A stretch of DNA of 64,000 nucleotides from a virus. Below the pieces are notes generated by a model. That model was not told where the DNA came from and did no database searches. It saw only the letters and a program-made list of their open reading frames with translations. Of the stretch, positions 7,255 to 16,723 are shown in pieces; the first letter of the stretch is position 1, and each line of letters begins with the position of its first letter. The DNA lies in IMG/VR virus record IMGVR_UViG_3300010885_023630, positions 1-64,000 of that record, one strand, 5' to 3'. Position numbers and translations under genes: made by a program.

Positions 7255-8982
7255 TTATGAATTTATCTTAACGATAGCTTCAATTAATTGTTCGCCTTCG
7301 TCTGTCTTGTTTACTAATGAACGTCCAATTACGTTCCACGGTGTGATTTCTGAGTGGTTGCCTGATCTGGCCAAGCCATTTCCGGCGCTTACTAATCGAT
7401 CACCTTTAGTAATTAACCCAACTGCTCTTACTGGCACACGACCGCTCATTGCGATTGGTGGATGTGTTTCGTTATTTCCGGCTGATGAGTTCATTAAGTA
7501 GGCTGCATTAGTACTTATGACGCCAAAAACTTTTTCGCTTAATTCAGCTACCACTTTGGTAATTTCGTTAACGCCGCCCATTTCTACTACTGTACCTGCT
7601 GGGTACTCAGCATCTGCGTGGAAGCGTTCTGCTAAGTCAGCGTATTGTGCGTGTACCGCTGTACCATAAATGTTGTTAAACCACTGTGTAGTGCTACCAA
7701 TATTTGCTGTTAAGTTAGCACTTGGCAAAATACTTGTTGTAACTGTTAGGTTACCTGTAGTAATATTACCACTTGGAATAACAATACTGTTGAATGTGCC
7801 TATTGTGCCACGAACATTACCTGCTGTTAAGCTACCTAGCTGGGCAGTATTACCATAAATTGTACCCCAATATGCGCCAGGTTGTCCTAAATTAATAACA
7901 GCGTTTGCCGCTGGAACTGCTACGTTACTAACTGTAACAGTTGTAAAGCCTCCTGTGGCTGGTATTGCGTTACCAACTGGTGTATTATTCAACGAACTAA
8001 ATGTAATTGTACCACCAATGGTAGCAATTTCAGCTCCGTTGTACGTTGCAAATCCTGATAAAGCAGTAATACCGTTGGTATTTAAATTTACAATGTTACC
8101 AATCGATGTAATATTTGGCTGAGCCGCAGTTAATATTGTTCCTGTGTAGCCCGATGTTGCTAAGAATCCAGCTCCTGTTACGCTACCAGCATTGATAATA
8201 GTAGCACTAACGTTACCAATTAAGTTACCATTAAATCCTGAACTAGCGTTGTATGATGTACCAGTGAATACTGTACCAGTTACAGCCGAACTAGTCAGAC
8301 TAGCTACAGCGATACCACCGGAACTGTCTCTTTGTACTAGTGTGTTTGGACTAGCGGCAGTATCTTGTGAACTCAATGCCAACGACGGGCTTGCTGTTGT
8401 GCTAAAGTTTAATCCGGCTTTAATAACAGAGAAACCAGCTAAAGCTGACGCAAAAATCTCTTTGGAAAAGATTGCGTAGATGATACCGTTGATAATAAAC
8501 TGGATAACAATGTGATTACCACCCGACGTATCTGTCATAATTGCCGGAACAGATCCAGTATTACCTGTAGCTGGGGTAGCCTGTGGGCCAATTGTAACCC
8601 AACTTGTACCAGAGTATACTTTTAATTGGCTATTTGTTGTATCAAACCATAAGTCGCCACCAAGTGTACTTAAATCGCCAGGTGGGCTTGAATACGGACT
8701 GGATGTAGCACCAGTTGAAATTTTCCAGCTGGAGCCAGAATATACTTTTAAAATGTTATTTGTTGTGTCCCACCATAGCTGACCTTTTAATGGGTTAGCT
8801 GGGCTAGTATTGTTAGCAAAATTCTCTAACAAATATATGAAGTTTTCGTTTAAGAAAGTACCATAATTAGCATAGTTTTTACCAATTAACGTTAGACTAG
8901 TATGTGTGTTATCATAGTTACCGTCAGACAGTCCCCCTACAATTAAGGGTTGTCCGTTAGTTAGGTTAAGATTATACGCCAT
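7255..8982 (-). CDS. Tail fibre protein, shared N-terminal domain, autoprocessing-like C-terminus
   Basis: 575 residues. The first about 130 residues share a pattern with the proteins at 9024 and 14828: G-x-N-Y-x-x-Y/G, then NENFxxLLENFA, then two copies of a segment with a LWWDT or LWFDT core followed by LKVYSG and W. The middle is Gly/Ser/Thr/Asn-rich repeat sequence (GNLTV, ITSIGNI, SLTAGNV), typical of trimeric beta-structured fibres. The C-terminus (about residues 445-575: AQYADLAERFHADAEY, VFGVIST, then MSGRVPVRAVG) resembles C-terminal domains of phage fibres related to the Peptidase_G2/self-processing type. A T4-type late promoter (TATAAATA) lies 26 bases upstream and AAAGGA precedes the ATG. 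Role: host recognition. Confidence 0.75.
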   Translation of the reverse strand: MAYNLNLTNGQPLIVGGLSDGNYDNTHTSLTLIGKNYANYGTFLNENFIYLLENFANNTSPANPLKGQLWWDTTNNILKVYSGSSWKISTGATSSPYSSPPGDLSTLGGDLWFDTTNSQLKVYSGTSWVTIGPQATPATGNTGSVPAIMTDTSGGNHIVIQFIINGIIYAIFSKEIFASALAGFSVIKAGLNFSTTASPSLALSSQDTAASPNTLVQRDSSGGIAVASLTSSAVTGTVFTGTSYNASSGFNGNLIGNVSATIINAGSVTGAGFLATSGYTGTILTAAQPNITSIGNIVNLNTNGITALSGFATYNGAEIATIGGTITFSSLNNTPVGNAIPATGGFTTVTVSNVAVPAANAVINLGQPGAYWGTIYGNTAQLGSLTAGNVRGTIGTFNSIVIPSGNITTGNLTVTTSILPSANLTANIGSTTQWFNNIYGTAVHAQYADLAERFHADAEYPAGTVVEMGGVNEITKVVAELSEKVFGVISTNAAYLMNSSAGNNETHPPIAMSGRVPVRAVGLITKGDRLVSAGNGLARSGNHSEITPWNVIGRSLVNKTDEGEQLIEAIVKINS

Positions 8983-9007
8983 TTAGATATCCTTTGAGCT
9001 CTTTGTG

Positions 9008-9015
9008 TATTTATA
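9008..9015 (-). promoter_or_regulatory. Late promoter TATAAATA
   Basis: On the minus strand the octamer is exactly TATAAATA followed by C, identical to the T4 late promoter -10 element read by gp55-associated RNA polymerase. It lies 26 bases upstream of the fibre ATG at 8982 with a Shine-Dalgarno AAAGGA between them. Confidence 0.82.
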
Positions 9016-9023
9016 CGTGTTCT

Positions 9024-11039
9024 TTAGTACATTTTCTGAATATAACAAAGGGCATAGTACGGCGGACGATTTTCGTGTGGTTGCCCGCCACCTGTTGTTC
9101 CTGTTGTATCAGATATATTCATACTGTGAATGTGATTGCTTGCGGCTACTACACTGGTAGATACGCCGATTCCGGTTGTTGACGCATTAATAGTTGCTCC
9201 GCCCCAGCCAGTTGCTACAGTATACGGTCCTGTGTATGCCGCGCCGGCTGTAGTAATAACAGAGCCATTTGTTCCGTGTGAGTGTCCCGAATCAGCCACA
9301 GTTGATGTTGCTGAGTGAGTGTGTGTTCCACCAGGATTAGTATTAGCAACAATGGTTATTGGATGGATATGCGGAGGAAGTTGCGTTGTACTTAAAGTTA
9401 CATTGTTGTTTCCGCCTGTTGCTCCAACGGTGTAACTTGATCCTGCGCCAACAATAAATTTATCAGTTAAATTTGGGGTTCCGTTACTGCCATCACATAA
9501 TTGCCAGCCTGTAGGAATAGTATTAGTGGTATTATTCCACATCCAAATAACACCTGCCGGTACTACGCTTTGTACAAAAGCTGTAGTGGCTACGTTGGCA
9601 GTATTGTCGTTGTATGGTTGTGTTGTTGCAACTGTTTGTGTTAACGATACTCTACTGATATTTCCGCCTGTGATAACAGCGGTAGTAATATTAGCAGTAG
9701 TAATATTGGCAACTGTGGCTGCGATTGTTGGAGTAGTAATTTGTGTTGCTGTAATAGATACGCCAGACAGTTGACCAGCTGTTATAACAGCATTGGCTGA
9801 GCTAAAATTATTAATAACTCCCAATGTAGCGTATACATTCGAAAGGTTTGTTAGGTAGCCACCGGCTATTGCTACATTACCTGAGCTAAAATTTGTAGCA
9901 ACTTCTGTTGTAACTGTTGAGTTAGTGATATTACTATTACCAGCTGTGATATTTGCTACACGACTAATATAACCGCCTGAAATAACCGCGTTACCTGTAT
10001 TTAAATTGCCAAGTTGAACCGAATCGGCAGTTAGTCGGGATACATTTAATGTACCACCTGACACTAAAATGTTACTAGAGCTGATGTTATTAAAGTAGGC
10101 TTCTTGAGCATAAACACCAGAAACAGATTTAATAAAGCCGCCTGTAATTGCCACGTTACCTGTTTGTAAATTGGTAGTGGTTAAATTAGTAATTGCAGCA
10201 TTAATGCTTGTTAAATTACCGTTGACATTACCAGTTACGCTACCGACGAATGATGCGTCAGTGCCGGTAGTACCACTATCTAATATTTTAATTCCATTAG
10301 CATATATGTCTCCATAATATGCTGTATCATTTAGTCCAGTGCCAACTTGTAGTACTCGGGTTACGCCGTCTTTGGTATAAACATCACCTAATAAACTTCC
10401 TGCTACATTACCCAATAGGTTAGAATTTAACCTTGTGCCATTGTTAGCAATATTACTGTTTAATGTTAAACCCGGATAAATGGTACTGAATCCGTCCATT
10501 GCCGGACTTGGTAAGAAAGGACCGTCGGCACTAAAAGTACCGTAGGTTACATTGCCAAATTGTATTTTAAATATTCTATGTGTTAAACTTGAGGTAGAGC
10601 CGTCACCCACAGTAGTCGGAAGTAATCCGCTAACACCTTGCTCGCGTGTGTACTGTGGTCCAATAAATTCCCATTTGCTGTTATTATATAGATAAATTTG
10701 GTTGGTACTGGTATTAAACCACATGTCGCCGTCTTTTGCAGCAATAGGCTGTGTACCGGAATTTGTTACCCCTGACACAGGCACATATCCTGCGTCCGAT
10801 GTAAACACTTTTAAAATCTTATTAAACTTGTCAAACCACAACTGACCTTCGGTGTTTGTGCCAACTGGTGCTGTGTTGGCTGCAAAGTTTTCTAATAGAT
10901 ATAATAAATTCTCATTAAGATAACGTCCGTATCCAACGTAGTTAGGCCCAGGCAACTTCAAACTGGTTGAGGTATCTAAAAAACCATCACTGATTGTGGT
11001 TTGTACTGTTCCGTCACTTTTGTATATTGTATACGACAT
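9024..11039 (-). CDS. Tail fibre protein with tail-collar C-terminal domain
   Basis: 671 residues. Residues 1 to about 135 are the shared fibre N-terminal domain (YLNENLLYLLENFA, QLWFDKFNKILKVF, MWFNTSTNQIYLY). Residues about 200-490 are repetitive beta-rich sequence with recurring NxTTxN and ISGGxI units. From about residue 498 a phage tail-collar domain follows (VIWMWNNTT, IPTGWQLCDG, DKFIVGAG), then His-rich elements (PPHIHP, THTHS, GHSHG, NHIHS) like the metal-binding histidines of T4 gp12-type short tail fibres, and a C-terminal ENRPPYYALCYIQK as in collar proteins. Probable role: receptor-binding or short-tail-fibre-like protein. Positionally it occupies the T4 gp9-gp12 zone. Confidence 0.85.
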   Translation of the reverse strand: MSYTIYKSDGTVQTTISDGFLDTSTSLKLPGPNYVGYGRYLNENLLYLLENFAANTAPVGTNTEGQLWFDKFNKILKVFTSDAGYVPVSGVTNSGTQPIAAKDGDMWFNTSTNQIYLYNNSKWEFIGPQYTREQGVSGLLPTTVGDGSTSSLTHRIFKIQFGNVTYGTFSADGPFLPSPAMDGFSTIYPGLTLNSNIANNGTRLNSNLLGNVAGSLLGDVYTKDGVTRVLQVGTGLNDTAYYGDIYANGIKILDSGTTGTDASFVGSVTGNVNGNLTSINAAITNLTTTNLQTGNVAITGGFIKSVSGVYAQEAYFNNISSSNILVSGGTLNVSRLTADSVQLGNLNTGNAVISGGYISRVANITAGNSNITNSTVTTEVATNFSSGNVAIAGGYLTNLSNVYATLGVINNFSSANAVITAGQLSGVSITATQITTPTIAATVANITTANITTAVITGGNISRVSLTQTVATTQPYNDNTANVATTAFVQSVVPAGVIWMWNNTTNTIPTGWQLCDGSNGTPNLTDKFIVGAGSSYTVGATGGNNNVTLSTTQLPPHIHPITIVANTNPGGTHTHSATSTVADSGHSHGTNGSVITTAGAAYTGPYTVATGWGGATINASTTGIGVSTSVVAASNHIHSMNISDTTGTTGGGQPHENRPPYYALCYIQKMY

Positions 11040-11083
11040 ATTTTTATTCTCTTTATACTATACTTATCTAAAACTACCAATAA

Positions 11084-11287
11084 TTACTGTGCGCTGGTCC
11101 ATGCGGCATAACATTCCCCTAGCACTGAGCACTCGTGCCCGCCGTGTAGAATGTAATTAATTAAGGGAATATTAGGAAGTATTTTGCTAAAAATGTCAAT
11201 ATTTTCTGTCAAAATAGCAAACAGAGCCTCTTGCTCTTCTTTGGTTAATGCGTTAACTGTATTAGTTAATTGATCTGCTGTATACAT
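11084..11287 (-). CDS. Small partner of the Gly-rich protein, copy 2
   Basis: 67 residues from the ATG at 11287; a TTG 18 bases further upstream would add six residues, but the ATG has a Shine-Dalgarno-like AAGGAAAG upstream. It is mostly helical: TKEEQEALFAILTENIDIFSK, then PNIPLINYILHGG. The protein at 12159 has the same plan (TEEQQARLFTIVHNNAELFNK, PNMPLIQLILTGG), so the two are paralogues. Each directly follows, with a short overlap, a protein ending in the same Gly-rich/KIICTKL domain, so they probably act with it, as a chaperone, subunit or inhibitor (inference). No known family recognised. Confidence 0.7.
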   Translation of the reverse strand: MYTADQLTNTVNALTKEEQEALFAILTENIDIFSKILPNIPLINYILHGGHECSVLGECYAAWTSAQ

Positions 11288-12146
11288 GTTCTTTCTTTCC
11301 TTCAAATAATCTTCCCAGCTCTGCTACTATTTTAAACATAATAAAAATAGCAATTAGACCCAGGCCTTTAATAAATCCAGCTGGCTTTTTACTTGGGCCA
11401 AATATTCTTTGCCAGACGCCCACTGCTTTACAAATAGGAATGCCTGCGGTTGTAATCCAACGCCCAGTTAAACTACCGGTACTGTGTTTGCCCATCTTAA
11501 ATGCCATTTCTTCTGCCCAGGGCGTAGCAATATCAACTGCCCAACCAATGGACCAACGTTTTGCAGCTACACTAAATTCTTCGTCCGACATCCATGGCAT
11601 CATTTTTGGGCCACTGCCACTCATCCAATCCACTACTATTTCAGCCCACGCACGGTAACCGTTATAGATGTCTGGGCGAATCTTAACTAATTCCGCACCA
11701 AATGCTTGGTCTGCTAGATATATTTCTTCGCTCATTAGCCCTAGTTCGTATAACTTGGTACAGATAATCTTACCTCCACCTCCACCGCCTGCGGACCCGG
11801 TAGGGCCACTGGTAGGAATTACTGCCGGCACTGGTTGCCCAACTGACGCTGGCATTTGACTTGGCAGATCTACTTCATCCCCCCATACAAATGCTATTAT
11901 CCCGTCGCCGCCGGCTCCACCTGCCCAGTTTAAAGGATCTGTACGGTCTGGGCTACTTGCGCCACCGCCACCGGAAGCAACACCACCGGGGGTACCTGTA
12001 GGAGCTCCGGCGCTACTTGTTCCGCCTAGCCCAAATGGACTGTTGCCACCAGCGCCACCGTAGTTAGTAGAGCCGTCATTGTTACCGTCACTGCCTGCGG
12101 CTCCTGCTTCTCCGTTCGGGGTTCCACCTGCTCCACCACCTGCCAT
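11262..12146 (-). CDS. Gly-rich virion protein with KIICTKL C-terminal domain, copy 2
   Basis: 294 residues. Residues 1 to about 130 are almost entirely Gly/Ala/Ser/Pro low-complexity sequence, as in tips of phage adhesins. From GGGGGGKIICTKLYELGLM (about residue 122) to the end is a domain of about 165 residues nearly identical to the C-terminus of the 822-residue protein next door: ADQAFG, DIYNGYRAWAEIVVDWMSG, IATPWAEEMAFKMG, then a hydrophobic segment GFIKGLGLIAIFIMFKIVAE that could span or insert into a membrane. It lacks the lectin-like domains of its neighbour, so it is a shortened copy. It overlaps the following small gene by 26 bases. Confidence 0.75.
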   Translation of the reverse strand: MAGGGAGGTPNGEAGAAGSDGNNDGSTNYGGAGGNSPFGLGGTSSAGAPTGTPGGVASGGGGASSPDRTDPLNWAGGAGGDGIIAFVWGDEVDLPSQMPASVGQPVPAVIPTSGPTGSAGGGGGGKIICTKLYELGLMSEEIYLADQAFGAELVKIRPDIYNGYRAWAEIVVDWMSGSGPKMMPWMSDEEFSVAAKRWSIGWAVDIATPWAEEMAFKMGKHSTGSLTGRWITTAGIPICKAVGVWQRIFGPSKKPAGFIKGLGLIAIFIMFKIVAELGRLFEGKKEHVYSRSIN

Positions 12147-12158
12147 GTTTCTCTCCTG

Positions 12159-12368
12159 TTACTCGTTGGGTTTAACTGAATTGTAAATATCCACAATAGG
12201 ATGAACTACATCAGTTGAACCGCCAGTTAAAATAAGTTGTATTAAGGGCATGTTTGGCATTACCTTATTAAACAATTCAGCATTGTTATGTACTATTGTA
12301 AATAGCCTTGCCTGTTGTTCTTCGGTTAGCCCGTCGATTGCCCTATTTAATGTGCTTATGCTGTGCAT
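12159..12368 (-). CDS. Small partner of the Gly-rich protein, copy 1
   Basis: 69 residues with a clear Shine-Dalgarno sequence (AAGGA) before the ATG at 12368. Predicted helical, with the core TEEQQARLFTIVHNNAELFNK and then PNMPLIQLILTGG, shared with the protein at 11084. It overlaps the end of the 822-residue gene by 13 bases and ends 13 bases before the start of the second Gly-rich gene. Function unknown; always paired with a KIICTKL-domain protein in this window. Confidence 0.72.
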   Translation of the reverse strand: MHSISTLNRAIDGLTEEQQARLFTIVHNNAELFNKVMPNMPLIQLILTGGSTDVVHPIVDIYNSVKPNE

Positions 12369-14824
12369 TTTGTTTCCTTTTTGCCTTCAATTAATCTTCC
12401 AAGTTCAGCAACACCTTTGAACATAATAAAAATACCAATTAAAGATAGCCCTTTAATAAATCCAGCTGGCTTTTTACTTGGGCCAAATATTCTTTGCCAG
12501 ACGCCCACTGCTTTACAAATAGGAATGCCTGCGGCAGTGATCATACAACCAGTTAAACTACCCTCAGACTTTTTGCCCATTTTAAAAGCCATTTCTTCTG
12601 CCCACGGAGTAGCAATATCTTGGGCCCAGCTTATTGACCACTTCTTAGCGGCAACGCTAAATTCTTCGTCCGACATCCATGGCATCATTTTTGGGCCACT
12701 GCCACTCATCCAGTCCACTACTATTTCAGCCCAAGCTCTATATCCGTTATAGATGTCTGGGCGTATTTGAACAAGCTGTGCCCCAAATGCTTGGTCTGCT
12801 AGATATATTTCTTTGCTCATTAGCCCTAGTTCGTATAACTTGGTACAGATAATCTTACCTCCACCTCCGCCTCCACTATCGCTACTAGCTCCGCCAGCGC
12901 CACCATCGCCACCAGTGGCTATTAATGCGCCTTTAATTCCACTTAGTGATGTTGTTCCACCGCCGGCCCCAGCTGGAGCATTGGTAGTTCTTCCCACATA
13001 AGGTGCGCCATCGCCACCTTTACCAACTTGTATTGTTAAAACTTCAAGAGGCACAACCGGGAACGATTGGTTCAATTGATAACCACCGCCACCTCCTCCT
13101 CCGCCTGCAGAGCCCACACCAACTTCTTCACCGCCACCACCGCCACCACCGGCTCCGCCAATATCAACGGTTAAATTATAAATTCCCGGGGGTACAGTAA
13201 ACGTAAATGAGCCAGACTGGTCTGCCAGATAAAAACCTGAGCTTGGGAAGAATTTTTCCCACTTGCCGTTTTGATGGTAAAAGCCTTTGAGCAAAGGTGA
13301 ATAAGTACCACCGTGGTTTGTTACTGCCTTATGACTAATACTACTATCTTCTCTAAATTTATATTTGCTATATATAGACAATAATAAAACTGTTTCTGTT
13401 CCGGTTAATGCGGATATGTTTGTGTCAGCAGATTGGACAGTTGATAAAACATAACGAGGTAATGTAAATGGCCCAGTATATACAGCTTTTCGTACAATTC
13501 GTAGACTTGTCATATACATTTGTGTAAATTTAGTTTTTGTTCTATCAGTGCCAATATACATTACAGTATCTGTGGTAGGAGCAAAGCCATATGCTGTATT
13601 GGACGCAGTTGATGAATCCAATGCTCCATTTACATACCAATAAAGTGTACCACCCTGACGAACTAAAGCTACATGTTTCCATGTATTCATATTAAATGTA
13701 GTCTGCGTAGTTAATTGTGCTACCGCATGAGTTCCAGATCGACCTTCAAACATGAGTTTAGCAGTAGCAAGACTCCATTTAATTCTCCATCCGCCGGCTA
13801 ATGCTTGCCCGTCAGTAAAATCAATTACACCCGCGTCTGCTTGAAATCCCAGTGGGTTAAAATAAAACTCTATAGTAAAATCATCTGGATTAAGTCCAGT
13901 TGCAAAATCAGCACTATACGGTGTAGTTAAATATGCCGTGGCTCCGTTAAAGGACATACTGGCATTGCCCACTGGCATTGTATCTGTTGTTGTTGGTTTA
14001 TTATTATAGGTAAAATTAACAGAGCCAAACGCTGTTTCGTGTGTGGTTATTGGTACTTTAAATGCGCTTGAATCTGTAAGCCAAGTATCTGCTGTATGCG
14101 AGTTTAACAATAATCTTGTCTTGGATCCATCTAAAGCAATAACGTTGTAGGCGTTTGGTTGTACTGTTTTTAATGGCATTGCTGGAACAGTAAAAGGTCC
14201 AGTGTATACCGGAGTACCGACTGTAACTCGATAGTTACAAACGTTTCCTAAAAACTGAGAACCATTAAGGTTCGCTTGACTTTGACCAATACGTATTATG
14301 GAGTCGCCAGAAATATCTTTTGAATTTTGTAATGTGGCTGTTTCAGCAATGCCGTTAATGTACATTGTAATAATGCCATTGTAGCGTACTACTGCCAGGT
14401 GTGTCCATGTTTCGTACTGTATGTTTGAGTAGCTGTTAAATACGCCACCGTTACCAGTAACAACTGATACTTTTTGTAAAGCACTAGATCTGTTTAAGGC
14501 AATTTCAAAAAAATCTTCTGACTGTATATAGGAATCTAAGTTAGAAAAAAGTGTTTGACCAACGTTAGTAGTTTGTTTTAGCCAGTACCAAGTTTCAATA
14601 CAGAAATCATCTGTGCCAAGCATTATAGAACCATGCGGTGCTGTTAAGTACCCGCCGCTGAATTCGATGCTTCCGTTGGTGCTGATTGTAGGCACGTGTC
14701 CATCATATGAAACACTACCGCCGGAATTAATGTAAGGGGAATTAACTGGGTGCCAGCCGGTTCCCTTAGGTCCCGGGCCAAAGTCCGGGCGTTTGATCCA
14801 TATTGCTCTATCTACTGTTGACAT
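12356..14824 (-). CDS. Adhesin with two LamG-like lectin domains, Gly-rich linker and KIICTKL domain
   Basis: 822 residues. Two concanavalin/LamG-type jelly-roll domains are seen: residues about 50-225 (SIEFSGGYLTAPHGS, FCIETWYWLK, WTHLAVVRYNG, MYINGIAET) and about 290-460 (SMSFNGATAYLTTPYS, FTIEFYFNP, WKHVALVRQGG, WYVNGALDSS). Such domains bind glycans. A Gly-rich stretch (about 545-655) leads to a C-terminal domain of about 165 residues nearly identical to that of the 294-residue protein, including the terminal hydrophobic helix. Role: probably a host-surface-binding tail component. It sits among the fibre genes, 4 bases downstream of the fibre at 14828. Confidence 0.8.
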   Translation of the reverse strand: MSTVDRAIWIKRPDFGPGPKGTGWHPVNSPYINSGGSVSYDGHVPTISTNGSIEFSGGYLTAPHGSIMLGTDDFCIETWYWLKQTTNVGQTLFSNLDSYIQSEDFFEIALNRSSALQKVSVVTGNGGVFNSYSNIQYETWTHLAVVRYNGIITMYINGIAETATLQNSKDISGDSIIRIGQSQANLNGSQFLGNVCNYRVTVGTPVYTGPFTVPAMPLKTVQPNAYNVIALDGSKTRLLLNSHTADTWLTDSSAFKVPITTHETAFGSVNFTYNNKPTTTDTMPVGNASMSFNGATAYLTTPYSADFATGLNPDDFTIEFYFNPLGFQADAGVIDFTDGQALAGGWRIKWSLATAKLMFEGRSGTHAVAQLTTQTTFNMNTWKHVALVRQGGTLYWYVNGALDSSTASNTAYGFAPTTDTVMYIGTDRTKTKFTQMYMTSLRIVRKAVYTGPFTLPRYVLSTVQSADTNISALTGTETVLLLSIYSKYKFREDSSISHKAVTNHGGTYSPLLKGFYHQNGKWEKFFPSSGFYLADQSGSFTFTVPPGIYNLTVDIGGAGGGGGGGEEVGVGSAGGGGGGGGYQLNQSFPVVPLEVLTIQVGKGGDGAPYVGRTTNAPAGAGGGTTSLSGIKGALIATGGDGGAGGASSDSGGGGGGKIICTKLYELGLMSKEIYLADQAFGAQLVQIRPDIYNGYRAWAEIVVDWMSGSGPKMMPWMSDEEFSVAAKKWSISWAQDIATPWAEEMAFKMGKKSEGSLTGCMITAAGIPICKAVGVWQRIFGPSKKPAGFIKGLSLIGIFIMFKGVAELGRLIEGKKETKCTA

Positions 14825-14827
14825 CTA

Positions 14828-16717
14828 TTAACCTATCACAAACCAGAAGTCGCCATCGTCTCCTCCGGTCGGTTGGCTAGTAGATACCACGTACTTACTG
14901 CCCATCCAAGTTGCCCGAGAGCTTGTTATCTCCGATTGTACATACTGTGTGGTTGCTATTTTTTGACTATTATCGGCACTAGCCGGAGTTGGCGCAGTCG
15001 GAACCCCAGTGAATACCGGAGTATCTTTTGGGGCCAACGGTGCTACTGCTACAGCTAACGCATTTTCTAATACACTTTTTATATTAGTTATTTTAGCATT
15101 ATAATCTGTGTATAATAAATTAGCAGTTGTGTCAACATACATGGTTGTTGATATTGTGCCGCTATAATCGCCAATGCCTCTGTAGGCAATGTCTGGGCCG
15201 AGATATGCTATTTTTTCAATCCAGACAGCAGGTTGTATCAGTTGTCCATTTATTTCAATCAAACTGGACTGGAATGGTTGTATGCCTGTTGTTATACTAC
15301 CACTGGTTATTGTAACATTAACAACGTTACCTCTTACATTTGCATCATGTACTTGTAAATTTGCCAAGGTAACTAATGTATGAGAATCAAGTTGGCTAAT
15401 GATGTCGCCGTATTTAACGCCAATGTTATCGCTTAAAGATATTTGGTACGGATTTAATCCGGGCCCAAGACTTCTAAAATACGTTAAAAGTTTTTCTACA
15501 GGAGGTACAACTGGATTTCCAGTGAACGTTGGGCTGTTGATATTTGCCTTGGTAGCTGTTATGTTGCTTAGTGTTCCAATGTTGCCTGTAAGAACACCTA
15601 AGTTAGAATTAATTATACCAACGTTTGATAAAAACGCTGTATTAAGATTATTTACAGTACTATTAATTCCATTGACAGCTTGGTTTAAGTTTGCGTTGGT
15701 TGCGTTAACTACCACAACAATGTTTGATTGATAATCAATTAAAACTTGATCAACGTCTGCTTTAATTTGCCCTTCAAGTTCTTGTATATAATCTACAGTA
15801 GCATTAACTGTTTGATCTACATAGCCTTTATTAGCAATATCTGCGTCGGCTACAGGACTGTGAGCGACTCTAGCAATTCCGGTTGCGCCATTGATGTTTA
15901 ATGCTCGCTGATTGCCTACATATAGATCAATATTACCACCGCGAGTATTCTTTACAAGTAAATTATTATTGTTAACAAAAACGTTTGCGGTATTATTACC
16001 GATTACAATGTTTCCGTTAAAGAAATTATTCTGGTTAAATTGATTATCTATATCAAGTCTTGAGAAGACGTTGGCATATAAACTACCAACACGAATACTG
16101 TTATTTGCTGTACCATTTAAGATTGATACATTAGATAAATTTATTCCCCGACGTAAAATAACTTCAAATCCCGGAATAGGGCTCTGCGGGATAAATTCAT
16201 TGCCGCAAGTAATAGATACTAAAGCATTACTAACGTAGTTATTAATAACAGTTTGAACGTTGCCAAAGTTGTCGGTAATTGATTCTACTATGGCACCTGT
16301 TTTGCCCTGTGTTGTTGAATATGCTGGCCCAATTAATAACCATTCAGTACCCGACCATACACTCAATTGATTATTGTTGGTATTCCACCATTGGTCGCCA
16401 ATTCTTGTGGTTGTTGGCGCTGTACTCGAAACAGCACGTTGACTTACTGCTACAAACGATGAACCATTGAAAACTTTTAATAACTGGTTACCGGTGTCCC
16501 ACCATAGTGTTCCAATAATTGGATTAAATCCAACACTTTGCCCTGGCGGTATTGGTGCTGCAAAATTTTCCAATAAACGTACAAAGTTTTCATTTTGTAT
16601 TTCGCCGTAGCTGGTAAAGTTACGCCCGATTAAGGTAAGACCTGTATCGGTGTTTGTTGTTCCGTCTAGTAGTGTTGCTAGAACGTTGCCATCAGTTTTA
16701 TTAACAATGTAACTCAT
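14828..16717 (-). CDS. Tail fibre protein, shared N-terminal domain
   Basis: 629 residues. The N-terminus (about 1-135) has the shared fibre pattern: GRNFTSYGEIQNENFVRLLENFA, GTLWWDTGNQLLKVF, QWWNTNNNQLSVWSG. The middle contains heptad-like segments (about 300-400; DYIQELEGQIKADVDQVL, then repeated NLNxAVNxINSTVNNLNTA) suggesting a trimeric coiled coil. Near the C-terminus is KIATTQYVQSEI, an element common in fibres, and it ends GGDDGDFWFVIG. Role: virion fibre, possibly proximal. Ribosome site AGGATAA lies before the ATG at 16717. It has a C-terminus different from the other two fibres, fitting modular exchange of tips. Confidence 0.75.
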   Translation of the reverse strand: MSYIVNKTDGNVLATLLDGTTNTDTGLTLIGRNFTSYGEIQNENFVRLLENFAAPIPPGQSVGFNPIIGTLWWDTGNQLLKVFNGSSFVAVSQRAVSSTAPTTTRIGDQWWNTNNNQLSVWSGTEWLLIGPAYSTTQGKTGAIVESITDNFGNVQTVINNYVSNALVSITCGNEFIPQSPIPGFEVILRRGINLSNVSILNGTANNSIRVGSLYANVFSRLDIDNQFNQNNFFNGNIVIGNNTANVFVNNNNLLVKNTRGGNIDLYVGNQRALNINGATGIARVAHSPVADADIANKGYVDQTVNATVDYIQELEGQIKADVDQVLIDYQSNIVVVVNATNANLNQAVNGINSTVNNLNTAFLSNVGIINSNLGVLTGNIGTLSNITATKANINSPTFTGNPVVPPVEKLLTYFRSLGPGLNPYQISLSDNIGVKYGDIISQLDSHTLVTLANLQVHDANVRGNVVNVTITSGSITTGIQPFQSSLIEINGQLIQPAVWIEKIAYLGPDIAYRGIGDYSGTISTTMYVDTTANLLYTDYNAKITNIKSVLENALAVAVAPLAPKDTPVFTGVPTAPTPASADNSQKIATTQYVQSEITSSRATWMGSKYVVSTSQPTGGDDGDFWFVIG

Positions 16718-16723
16718 AATTTA

